Of a DNA stretch of 64,000 nucleotides, positions 46,930 to 57,001 are shown one piece after another. How positions within the stretch are numbered: the first letter of the stretch is position 1; each line of letters begins with the position of its first letter. The stretch spans positions 806,001-870,000 of the forward strand of contig NZ_JAHXBG010000001.1 in assembly GCF_020103725.1 (NCBI RefSeq), read 5' to 3'. The notes beneath the pieces are model-generated. The model searched no databases and was not told the DNA's origin. It worked only from the letters and a program-made list of their open reading frames with translations. A program made the translations under genes and the position numbers. Origin of the DNA: Hyalangium gracile. GTDB lineage: Bacteria; Myxococcota; Myxococcia; Myxococcales; Myxococcaceae.

Positions 46930-47673
46930 TCAGAACCGCCCCGCCAGCCCTCCGAGGATGTCACCCCGAGGCGTGGCCCCCACCACCGGCACCACCTGGA
47001 AGCCCGAGCGGGCTCGAAGCTCGGGCCCCTGGGGCAGGGTGTTCTGGGAATGCGAGTACTCGTAGCCGATGACGGCGCCGAAGAGAGGCGCCAGGGCGAC
47101 CGCGATGACGAACGCTCCCAGGCTCTCGCTGGCGGCGCCGATGCCTCCGCCGAGCGCCGCTCCCGCCAGCGCTCCCATGAGGGCTGGCACCCAGTCGCCC
47201 CGGCCGTCCAGCATGCCGCCGAAGAGCGCGACGCCCGCCGTGACGCCCAGCGCGTACGACACCGACAGGCCCGTGGCCGCGGCGATGGCGCAGGGCCGCT
47301 CGTCGAACCCCTCTCCGTCCAGGCAGAAGGGGAGCGCCAGGAGCGCGGTCGGCACCGTGCCGATGATGAGCCCCGCCAGGCCCGTGACGGCTCCAGCCCA
47401 GGGCGTGAGGACCAGCCGCAGCGCCGACGAAGCCCCCTCGTCGATGGGCGCCCCGTCTCGGGGGATGAGCTCTCCGTGGGGCGCCGCCGACTCGGGCGCG
47501 GGTGGCGGAGCGGGGGGCCGGGCCTCCGAGGGCGCGGGCGCCGGGACGAGCGGCGGCGGCGTGGTGCCCTCCGACGCGGGCGGGGTGTAGGGCGTCCACT
47601 CCTCGGCCGACTGGGCGAATCCCAGGCTCGAGACGAGCAGGCTCAGGCACAGCACGAGGCGCGGAAGGCTCAT
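46930..47673 (-). CDS. Exported/membrane protein with Gly-Ala-rich helices
   Basis: A 247-residue protein with signal peptide (MSLPRLVLCLSLLVSSLGFAQ), then a Pro-rich spacer, and hydrophobic glycine-rich segments (LTPWAGAVTGLAGLIIGTVP, ALMGALAGAALGGGIGAASE, GAFVIAVALAPLFGAVIG) of membrane-helix character. Mature part therefore may be an inner- or outer-membrane protein. No family recognised. It is convergent with the STAND gene and divergent from the histidine kinase at 47871, sharing a 197-base regulatory gap that contains copy 3 of the palindromic element. Confidence 0.7.
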   Translation of the reverse strand: MSLPRLVLCLSLLVSSLGFAQSAEEWTPYTPPASEGTTPPPLVPAPAPSEARPPAPPPAPESAAPHGELIPRDGAPIDEGASSALRLVLTPWAGAVTGLAGLIIGTVPTALLALPFCLDGEGFDERPCAIAAATGLSVSYALGVTAGVALFGGMLDGRGDWVPALMGALAGAALGGGIGAASESLGAFVIAVALAPLFGAVIGYEYSHSQNTLPQGPELRARSGFQVVPVVGATPRGDILGGLAGRF

Positions 47674-47772
47674 GCGCCCAGCCTAGCCGGACCTGACGCC
47701 AGGCGGGCTGGGAGAGGCGCACCCGGCCTGAGCCGACATGCCGGCGCCCCCTGTCCGGCCGGGCTTCGGACC

Positions 47773-47797
47773 AACTGGTATGACAAGCAGACCAGTT
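47773..47797 (+). repeat. Dispersed palindromic element, copy 3
   Basis: AACTGGT (47773-47779), spacer ATGACAAGCAG, ACCAGTT (47791-47797). The 26 bases around it are near identical to copy 1. It lies between two divergent genes, so it is not a simple terminator. It is 74 bases upstream of the histidine kinase start. Confidence 0.85.
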
Positions 47798-47870
47798 CGG
47801 CGGAAACGCGACCGGAGGGTGCCTTCCCGGAGGGACCGGAAGGGGGCTAGCCTCGGGCCCACAACCTCGA

Positions 47871-49504
47871 ATGCCGCCGTTCTTCCTCGCCTCGTCGGTG
47901 GTCGCGCTCCTGGTGGCGCTGTTCAACGCGCTGCTGGCCGGCTACGTGCTCGCCTCCGGCTGGAGCGATGGGCGCAAGCGCCTCTTCGCCCTGGGCCCCA
48001 TGGGCGTGACGCTGTTCGCGCTGGCCTGGTTCCTGCTTCTGGTGGAGCCAACCACCCGCGAGCCCCTGCGCACCACGGCCTCCTGGGCGGCGCTGCTGTC
48101 CATCTCCGGCTTCATCGGGGACGCGCTGTTGGACCTCGGGCCTTCCCGGGCGCGCCGCCTCCTGCTGCTCGTCCTGGGGCTGGGAGTGCTGGGGCTGTCC
48201 GGGCTCGCTGTCTTCGTGTCGATGAGCCGAGGCCTGCCGCTCGGCGCGCTGCTGCCGCAGCTGCTGGCGCTGGGCGGGGTGGCCTTCATCGGCGGGGCGC
48301 GCCTGGTGCTCTGCCGGCACGAGAACGCGGCCATCCGGCGGCTGTCGCGGCATGTGGTGGCGGTGGTCATCGCCTCGCTGCTCGTCTGCGTGCTCCGCGA
48401 GGGCGTCGAGCTGGCGCGCGGAGGCGCCTCGGGGGCCGTGCTGCTCCTGTGCGTCATCCTCGCCGCGGAGGCGATGGCCCTCAGCTACATGCTGCACGAG
48501 CGGGTGGAGGTGCGCCCTCCGGTGGCCCGAGCGGTGACACATGCGCTGCTGGCCATCGTCGCGGCGTTCATCGTGGTGGCGGCGCTGCGGGTGCTGGGCT
48601 TCCCGGTGGACCTGGGGCAGGTGGCAGTCACGGTGGTGGTGGCGCTGCTGGCCTCGCTGCTCTTCGTGGGGCTGGGAGATCAGATCAGCAAGGGGCTCGA
48701 GTTCCTCCTGTTCCCCAAGCAGGCGCGGATGACGGGGCTGCTGTCGGCCTCCCGCGCCGAGGCCGCCGCGCTGCGCAGCCGCCTGGAGCGCGCCGAGCGG
48801 CTCGCCATCGCCGGGGAGCTGGCGGCCTCCGTGGCCCACGAGATCAAGAACCCGCTGGCGGCGCTGCGTGGCTACGCGGAGCTGCTCGGGGACTACCCCA
48901 CCCACGTCGTACCCGAGCAGCGCGCCCGGTTCGAGAAGGCGGTGCGCATCATCCGCGAGGAGAGCGACCGCATCGACGCGAAGGTGGCGCAGCTGCTGAG
49001 CCTCGGGAGGGCTCCGAAGGGTCGGAGGGATGGCCGGCCGCTGGACGTGTCCCGCGTGGCGCTGGAGGCGGTGGCCGTGGCGGAGGGAGAGGTGGACATC
49101 CCTCCCATCCTCTCGAGGCTGGATCCGACGCTGAAGGTGGTGGGAGACGAGGACGAGCTGAGGGGCGTGCTGCTGAACCTGCTGAAGAACGCCGCCGAGG
49201 CGATGCGCGAGCGTCCGGGAGGGCGCATCGAGGTGGTGGCCCGGAGCGAGGAGGCGAGCGTGGTGATCGAGGTGCGCGATGAGGGCAGGGGGCTCGGCGA
49301 GGTGGATCGCGAGCAGCTCTTCCGGCCGTTCTACACGACGAAGGCGGAGGGCACGGGGCTGGGTCTGGCCATCTCGCGCTCGGCCATCGAGGCGGCGGGA
49401 GGCCGGCTCAGTCTGCTGCCCCGAGAGGACAGGCCGGGCGCCGTGGCGCGGGTGGTGCTGCCCGTGCCAGCCGAGGAGCCTCGGGCCGCCCAGGAGCAGC
49501 GGCG

Positions 49505-49508
<4 letters not shown>
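47871..49508 (+). CDS. Membrane sensor histidine kinase (NtrB-type partner)
   Basis: A 545-residue kinase with about eight N-terminal transmembrane helices (residues 1-~275), so sensing is probably in the membrane, with no large periplasmic loop. The cytoplasmic part has His323 in the H-box VAHEIKNPL, N-box NLLKNAAEAM, DEGRGLG and GTGLGLAIS. The stop overlaps the next start (ATGA), placing it in an operon with an NtrC-type regulator, its cognate partner. Signal unknown. ATG at 47871 follows weak ribosome-site sequence, but the start of the first helix supports it. Confidence 0.9.
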
Positions 49509-50917
<1,409 letters not shown>

Positions 50918-50932
50918 GCGACGGGCCATCGC

Positions 50933-51244
50933 TCACTTGATGATGACCGTCTCGATCCCCGTCGCCTTCATGTAGTCCGAGATCCGCTGGACGATGACCT
51001 CTCGCTCCGCCTCGGTGACCTTCTCACCGGTGTCCCACCGGCGGATGGACTTCTTGACGATGATGCCGTAGCCCGCGATCTGCTCGAAGAGCAGCGCCCT
51101 GTCGTTCTGCTGATAGAAGCCCATCTCTCCGCGGCCGAGCGTCTTGATCCTGTACTCCTCCGTGTCGCTCACCCGCACGTGGAGCCCGCCGAAGGGCTCG
51201 GTCTTCTTGATGCTCTCGATGAAGTCGCGCTGGATCTTGTCCAT
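50933..51244 (-). CDS. Probable immunity protein to the Rhs toxin
   Basis: A 103-residue soluble protein, the last gene of the type VI operon, starting 24 bases after the Rhs toxin stop. This position is the usual one for a toxin-neutralising immunity gene. Sequence is mixed alpha/beta (LGRGEMGFYQQNDRALLFEQ, then a C-terminal helix-strand SDYMKATGIETVIIK), a pattern I associate with Imm74-type immunity proteins, but that family assignment is tentative. Without it the cell would be exposed to its own NADase-like toxin. ATG at 51244 has GGAGGA upstream. Confidence 0.6.
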   Translation of the reverse strand: MDKIQRDFIESIKKTEPFGGLHVRVSDTEEYRIKTLGRGEMGFYQQNDRALLFEQIAGYGIIVKKSIRRWDTGEKVTEAEREVIVQRISDYMKATGIETVIIK

Positions 51245-51268
51245 CGTCTCCTCCGTGAGTGCCTGCCC

Positions 51269-54200
51269 TCATCTCGCGCAGGGTTGGCCGTTCCTTCGCC
51301 GACGGACGATGCCTGTCACATTCGGGTTCCTCTGCAAGGCGGGCTTCTCGATGCGCCACCACGTGCGCTCTCCATAGTCTCCGATTCGCTTCGCCCACGT
51401 CGAGAACACGCTCACCTGGCCCGAGGCACCCTCCGCGAAGCGTCGGGACGCTGCATCCCAGATCTGCGCTGCCTGGGCCGGAGTCACGGGGCTGCCGGGC
51501 TTGAAGAGGTTGAGGCTGTCGAGGAACCGGCCTCCCGCTGTCTGCTCCAGTGTCGTCTTCCCATTGGCCGCGGCCCAGGCCTGGGCATGGGGCATGTTGG
51601 GTCCTGACCAGAACACCGCGCCGTCCCTCGCGGTGGAGAAGTCGAGCGAGTTCTGCGCCATGTCCATCAGCGTGGCGAAGTCCAGGGGCGCCAGGCCGAG
51701 CGGGTCCGCCCACGTCGTCGGATCATGCGTGTACGCGTAGGGCGCCGGTCCGCCCGCGAGCCCGATCGGATCCTGGCTCACGTACCGGCCGATCGCCGGG
51801 TCGTAGTACCGGAAGCGGTTGTAGAAGAGGCCCGTCTCCGAGTCCTCGTACTGTCCGGGGAAGCGGAAGGGGCACGCGGAGCGCTCGCCCGTGCGCGTCT
51901 CGAGGTTGCCGTAGACGTCCGAGCTCGCGGACCACACCTCGCGCCCGGCGCCATCGTACATGGCGGTTGGCGTGCCGAGGTGGTCCGTGAGGATGGAGTA
52001 CCGGGCGTCGCCCACGAGCCGGGCCATCGGGGTAAAGCTCTCGGGCTCGAAGAGCCAGGTGATGGGCTCCTCGAGAGTGCCGGGCTCGCTTCCGGGGGCC
52101 ACCTCCTCCGGAGGCCCCTGCGTCGGAAGCGCCGCGAGCTCGCCCCGGCGGCGGCGGGCCGCGGCTTCGTCGAGCGCCGCCTCGCGAGCTGGCTCCGCGG
52201 AGGGCTCGGCTGCGGCCGGCCCTTCCACCCACTCATGGAGCGGCACGTTGCCGTCCCAGATCCATCGGGTGGTCTTCCCTCGGAACCGCTTCACCAGGCG
52301 CCGGCCGAGCGGATCGTACTCGAACTCGACGGCCTCTCCGTCGGGACGGACCACCTTGCCGAGCAGCCCGAAGGCATTCCAGGAGTAGGTCCACACCCGC
52401 TCGCCGCGCTCGAGGCGGCCCGTCTCGATCTTCCGGACGAGGTTGCCCTCCGCGTCGTACTCATAGCGGGTGACGTTGCCGTTCTCGGCCCGTGACTCGA
52501 GGAGCTGACCTGCGGGGCCGTACCGGTTGCCGCCGCGGTCCTGCTTCTTGAACAGGTTGCCGACGGAGTCGGGCATCCGCAGGTCGATGCGACCGCTCCC
52601 GTGCACGGCCGCCGCCAGGTTCCCGAGCGGATCATGCACGTAGCGGATGGGGCCTCGCGCGGAGTCCACGAGCATCCGCAGCCGGTTGTTCGCGTCCCAG
52701 GTGTACTCGGTGGAGGCCTGGCGCTTGCGGCCCGCCCAGAGCTCGTCCTTCACGGGACGCCCGAGCCGGTCGCGCTCCCAGCGGCGCTGGATGCCGCCCG
52801 GCAGCTTCCGCTCCAGCTCCAGGCCCAGCGAGTCTCGCTGGAGCTGGGTCTCCCAGGGCGTGAGCTCGCCGTGGGTAATGGCGCGCATGCCGACCATCTT
52901 GCCGGCGGAGTTCCGGTGGATCCGCTGGTCCAGCCCCTTCGACGACCGGACGCGCACGCGCAAGCCCAGCGCGTCGTACTCGGAGGAGACCCAGTCGTCC
53001 CCGGCGAGCTCCCGCGTCACCCGCCCGAGCACATCCCGCTCGAACGTCACGGTGGCCGAGTCGCTCCGGGCCTCGATCAGCTCCCCATCCGGACGGAAGG
53101 TGTACGCCGCCTCGCCGCCGTTGCTGTGCTTGATGCCGACCACGCGCCCGGCCGCGTCGTACGCGTACTCGGTGAAGAGGCCTTCCGGACGGAACAGCTT
53201 CACCACGCGCCCGGCGATGTCCCTCTCGAACTGACGCCGCAGCCCGTCGAAGCCGCTCTCGACGACGACCTCGCCGGTGGGGCCCCGCTCGAAGCGGTAC
53301 ACCTCGCCCTGCTCGTTCCGGATGGCGGTGAGGTTCTCCTCCGTGTCGTAGACGAAGGTGACGGTGGTGCCCGCCTCCGTCCTCGAGGCCAGGCGCCCCA
53401 TGCCCTGGTACGTGGAGACGACGTCCTGCTCGCTGTCGCGGTGGCGGACGACGTGGCCCTCGCCGTCGTAGCTGAAGTCGATGACGTTCCCGCTGGCCTC
53501 GCGCAGCCGCGTCATCCGCCCGAGCGCGTCGTACTCCCGGCGCTCCACGTTCCCCTTGCCGTCGATGAGCGCCGTGCACCGGCCGAGCCGGTCATACTCC
53601 CACCGCGTCTCATTGCCCTCGGGCGTGCGCACGAGCGTGACGTTGCCCTGAGCGTCGTACTCGGCCGTGGTCTGCCGGCCCGCCGCGTCGGTGAGCCCCA
53701 CCAGCCGGCCCTTCTCATAGTGGAGCTGGAGCCGGCGGTTCAGCGGATCCACCCGGCCCTTCAGGCGGCCGTTCAAGTCATAGCCCCAGCGCCACTCGCC
53801 CTTCATGGCGTCGAGCGCGCGCACGGGCCGGTTCTTCTCGTCGAACTGGCGCTCGGTGACGGCTCCGTCCGGGCCGGTCAGCTTCGTGCAGTTGCCGCGC
53901 TCGTCGTACTCCCAGAGCGTCGCGTTGCCGAGCGGGTCGGTCTCCTTCGTCTTCTGCAGGGTGCGCGGGTCATACGCGTAGGCCGTCTCCGCGCCGACGG
54001 GGTCCACCACCTTGATGACCTGGCCGGCCAGGTTCATGTGGTACTGCGTCGTCTGCCCGAGCGAGTTCGTGACGAACGTCACCTTCTTCTTCTTGTCGTA
54101 GAGGATGCGGTGGTCGTAGATGCCGCCGTCGCCCCACGTGCGCACGCACCAGGCGTCCTCGCCGAGCCCGTCGTATTGGAAGTAGAAGGAGAGCCCGTCC

Positions 54201-55534
54201 CGGTTCGTCTCCCGCACCATCAGGTGCGTCACGTACTCGAAGCTCCACGACTGGCCGAGCGCGTCCGTCACCTTGGCCAGGTCGCCCTCCCGGTCGTACT
54301 CGTACCGGGTGTGGACGTACCAGCCCTCGCCCACGGGCTGCGGCAGCCGGAGCGCTACCAGCCGGTCCTCCTCGTCGTGGGTCAGCCCGAGCACCCGCGA
54401 GGCCGAGTCCCGCACCCACTCGAGCCGCCCGCGCTTGTCGTAGTCGAAGCGCACCTCCGCGTCGCCGCTCGCCGCGCGGATGCGCTGGATGGGGGAGCTA
54501 CCACCCTGGCGCCCCGGCACCGGAGCGAACTCGCGCACCGTGCCGTCGGCGGCGTGCACCTCCCAGCGCCCGTTGCCCAGACACTTCAGCCGCAGCCGAT
54601 CGATGGGGTGCCAGAGCTCGTCCCCCGGCGCCATCACATGGTCGGCGAAGTCGAAGGTGTCGAACTCGATCTCCCGCCCGTCCTCCGAGCGCAGCACCAC
54701 CAGGCCCCGCTCGACCCAGACGGCCTGGTCCAGGGAGTGGCTCCACCCATGCCCGAGCACGGTCTTCCGGGTGGCGAAGGCCGAGGAGTAGATGCGCTCG
54801 ATGCGCAGCGGGATGGGGCCGGGCAGCTCGGCGTCCACCGCCTCGGTCATCACCTTGCCGCTGGCCACGTCCACCGGGTGGCCTGTGAAGAAGCACACCA
54901 CGCGGTGCAGGAGGTTGCGGAAGCGGCTCGGCCGCATCCGGCTCACCAGCGCATGCAGCGAGTCGCTCACGAACCGCGTGCGCAAGGACGCGAGCAGCGC
55001 GGACATCAGGTCCAGCGACGGCGGCCCGCCGATGAGGATGATGCCGCCCTTGGGGACGGCCAGCACCACGGAGGACGGCAGGCGGACGGGCTCTCCGCAG
55101 GACATCGCGATGTCCCCGAGCCGCACCGCGTTCGAGCCCATCACCGTGGTCGTCTTCGCGCCGAACACGCAGACCGCGTCGTTCTCCGGCTTGATGGGCA
55201 GGGCCGGCTCGGGCACCTCACCGGGGCGGATGACCGGCTTGGGCGTCTTGGGGAACGGCGCCCAGGCGACGCCAGGCGGGATGAGGATGTGCCCGGGGAT
55301 GTGCTTGGCCTCGGTGCCGGTGTTCGTCGCCGGGAAGGCGCTCCAGTAGAGGACGGGCCCACCGGGCGAGCCCATCAGCGCGCCGAGCGCCAGTCCGGCG
55401 GCGAGCCCCAGCGGGTCGAACACCATGCCCGTGAAGGGGTTGGGGATGGGCGTGGGCACGGGTGCCGGCGTCGGCACCATCTCGAAGTGGATGTCGACGC
55501 CCAGGACGGGATCCATCCAGCTGCTGGCGATCAT
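51269..55534 (-). CDS. PAAR-Rhs type VI effector with ADP-ribosyl-cyclase-like C-terminal toxin
   Basis: A 1421-residue polymorphic toxin. Residues 1-~190 are a PAAR-like tip (HIPGHILIPPGVAWAPFP, GSNAVRLGDIAMSCGEP) with a hydrophobic stretch. A VDVASGKVMTEAVDAELPGP region follows, then about 900 residues of Rhs/YD repeats (YEYDREGDLAKVTDALG), the conserved core ending RYYDPAIGRYVSQDPIGLAG and DPLGL (to residue 1281), then a variable 140-residue tip (1282-1421). The tip shows the CD38/ADP-ribosyl cyclase active-site set in order: Trp1309 (VFWSG), Glu1330 (TLEQT), Trp1359 (IWDAASRRFAEGASG) and Glu1396 (WWRIEKPAL). Predicted NAD+ hydrolysis or cyclisation. It overlaps the upstream TPR gene (ATGA) and precedes the immunity candidate. 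Confidence 0.88.
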   Translation of the reverse strand: MIASSWMDPVLGVDIHFEMVPTPAPVPTPIPNPFTGMVFDPLGLAAGLALGALMGSPGGPVLYWSAFPATNTGTEAKHIPGHILIPPGVAWAPFPKTPKPVIRPGEVPEPALPIKPENDAVCVFGAKTTTVMGSNAVRLGDIAMSCGEPVRLPSSVVLAVPKGGIILIGGPPSLDLMSALLASLRTRFVSDSLHALVSRMRPSRFRNLLHRVVCFFTGHPVDVASGKVMTEAVDAELPGPIPLRIERIYSSAFATRKTVLGHGWSHSLDQAVWVERGLVVLRSEDGREIEFDTFDFADHVMAPGDELWHPIDRLRLKCLGNGRWEVHAADGTVREFAPVPGRQGGSSPIQRIRAASGDAEVRFDYDKRGRLEWVRDSASRVLGLTHDEEDRLVALRLPQPVGEGWYVHTRYEYDREGDLAKVTDALGQSWSFEYVTHLMVRETNRDGLSFYFQYDGLGEDAWCVRTWGDGGIYDHRILYDKKKKVTFVTNSLGQTTQYHMNLAGQVIKVVDPVGAETAYAYDPRTLQKTKETDPLGNATLWEYDERGNCTKLTGPDGAVTERQFDEKNRPVRALDAMKGEWRWGYDLNGRLKGRVDPLNRRLQLHYEKGRLVGLTDAAGRQTTAEYDAQGNVTLVRTPEGNETRWEYDRLGRCTALIDGKGNVERREYDALGRMTRLREASGNVIDFSYDGEGHVVRHRDSEQDVVSTYQGMGRLASRTEAGTTVTFVYDTEENLTAIRNEQGEVYRFERGPTGEVVVESGFDGLRRQFERDIAGRVVKLFRPEGLFTEYAYDAAGRVVGIKHSNGGEAAYTFRPDGELIEARSDSATVTFERDVLGRVTRELAGDDWVSSEYDALGLRVRVRSSKGLDQRIHRNSAGKMVGMRAITHGELTPWETQLQRDSLGLELERKLPGGIQRRWERDRLGRPVKDELWAGRKRQASTEYTWDANNRLRMLVDSARGPIRYVHDPLGNLAAAVHGSGRIDLRMPDSVGNLFKKQDRGGNRYGPAGQLLESRAENGNVTRYEYDAEGNLVRKIETGRLERGERVWTYSWNAFGLLGKVVRPDGEAVEFEYDPLGRRLVKRFRGKTTRWIWDGNVPLHEWVEGPAAAEPSAEPAREAALDEAAARRRRGELAALPTQGPPEEVAPGSEPGTLEEPITWLFEPESFTPMARLVGDARYSILTDHLGTPTAMYDGAGREVWSASSDVYGNLETRTGERSACPFRFPGQYEDSETGLFYNRFRYYDPAIGRYVSQDPIGLAGGPAPYAYTHDPTTWADPLGLAPLDFATLMDMAQNSLDFSTARDGAVFWSGPNMPHAQAWAAANGKTTLEQTAGGRFLDSLNLFKPGSPVTPAQAAQIWDAASRRFAEGASGQVSVFSTWAKRIGDYGERTWWRIEKPALQRNPNVTGIVRRRRNGQPCAR

Positions 55535-56961
55535 GGAGCCCCCGCGCTGCTGGAGCGAGCGGGAGCGGCCGAGGCCTCCCCCCGCTCCATCTGGTCCGCC
55601 TGCTCGAAGAGCGAGGCCGCCTGGGCCGCCAGTCCCCGGTCATGACAGACGGTGGCCAGGCGACGCGCGGCCTCCGGGGCGCTGGAGAGCTGGACCACCT
55701 GCGGGTCGCTCCCCTGGGCGATGCCGATGGCCTCCTTGAAGCAGGAGACGGCCTGGGGCTCGGCCTTCATCTGGAGGGCAATCTGCCCCGCGAGCCGCCA
55801 CGCCTCGATGGCTAGCAGGGGCACCTTCGCCGCCGTGGCGGCCTTGGCCGCCTGGGAGTAGGCCTTGGCCGCCTCGGGAGGCTTCTTGCCCAACGCATGC
55901 AGCAGCCCGAGCGCCAGATACGCCTGGCTGGCCTGTTCGAGCAGGGCGTGCTTCTCGGCGCAGGCCACCGCATCCTCGAGCTCGCGCACGGCCTTGTCCC
56001 GCTGCCCGAGCCCGGACAGGTAGGACGCCAGGGTCATCTGACAGATGACGCGCACCTGGTGCATCTCCAGCCGCTCGGCCAGCTCCTTCGCCTCGCGCTG
56101 GAGGCGCACGGCATCCGGGCCACGGCCCTGCTTCATGGCCAGGGCGGCGCCGAACACGAGCTTGCGAAGGTGCGGCGCATCCTTCACGAACGCCGGGTTG
56201 ATGCCCGCGGCCCGCAGCGCCGCGTCCCGCTCCTCGGAGGGCTCATCGGGCGGATCATCGATGCGGCGGGGAGGGACGACGCCGCGCGGCCCGGCGAGGG
56301 GCGTCTCCTGGGCCAGCATGGCCTCCAGGTCCTTGTCCTGGCTCTTGGAGTCGACGATGCACTCGCACGTCAGGGCGCGAGGGCCACAGCCCTTGAGCAG
56401 GGTCTTCGGCACGTCGACATCCGCGTCGAGCAGCAGGACGAACCGACAGTCCTTGAGGTCGGCGGAGGCCAGCAGCCGCCCCAGCTCCTCCTCCAGCGCG
56501 GGGACGTTCTCGACGATGGAGGGCGCCAGCACCACCACGAGCCCGCTCTGCGGCGAGGGGAGGATGCGCAGGAGGGCCGAGGCGGTCCGAGCGAACCCGG
56601 CGACCCGCTCCTCGGGGGGACGGGCCTTGCCCGGACGCGTGTTGGAGGCGGGAGCTGGGAGGCTCGGGAGGGCCGGAGCCTGAAGGCCCTCCTCGGCGAG
56701 CTGCTCGCGTCGCTTCTCCCAGGCCTGCACGAGGCGGTTGGTCCGAGCCTGCCACCCGTCCTCCTCGTCGGTGCGCGAGTCCTCGAAGACGATCCACGGG
56801 CTGCGGTTGTCGTAGTGCAGCTCCATGGCGGGCAGGAGCTTGAGCAGCGACGAGCGCAAATCTCCAGACGAGCGGATGAAGAGGAGCTTGAGCTCTCGGG
56901 CGCGAGTGAACCACGAGGCGTCTTGCTGGAAGCGGTTGATGGGGTCCGAGATCGACTGCAT
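55531..56961 (-). CDS. TPR-containing type VI effector adaptor candidate
   Basis: A 476-residue protein lying between vgrG and the PAAR-Rhs gene. The first ~230 residues are an uncharacterised alpha/beta domain (ELKLLFIRSSGDLRSSLLKL) with a Pro-rich linker. The last ~220 residues carry tetratricopeptide-type helix pairs (SQAYLALGLLHALGKKPPEA and AKAYSQAAKAATAAK, EAWRLAGQIALQMKAEPQAV). The stop overlaps the Rhs start, so translation is coupled. Its position suggests it loads the Rhs effector on VgrG, which is inferred, not shown. It is not an EagR/DUF1795 or Tap/DUF4123 chaperone by sequence. Confidence 0.7.
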   Translation of the reverse strand: MQSISDPINRFQQDASWFTRARELKLLFIRSSGDLRSSLLKLLPAMELHYDNRSPWIVFEDSRTDEEDGWQARTNRLVQAWEKRREQLAEEGLQAPALPSLPAPASNTRPGKARPPEERVAGFARTASALLRILPSPQSGLVVVLAPSIVENVPALEEELGRLLASADLKDCRFVLLLDADVDVPKTLLKGCGPRALTCECIVDSKSQDKDLEAMLAQETPLAGPRGVVPPRRIDDPPDEPSEERDAALRAAGINPAFVKDAPHLRKLVFGAALAMKQGRGPDAVRLQREAKELAERLEMHQVRVICQMTLASYLSGLGQRDKAVRELEDAVACAEKHALLEQASQAYLALGLLHALGKKPPEAAKAYSQAAKAATAAKVPLLAIEAWRLAGQIALQMKAEPQAVSCFKEAIGIAQGSDPQVVQLSSAPEAARRLATVCHDRGLAAQAASLFEQADQMERGEASAAPARSSSAGAP

Positions 56962-57001
56962 GGCGGCGCCTCTCTGGAGTCTTCAGGTTCCGCGCAAGGC
57001 G

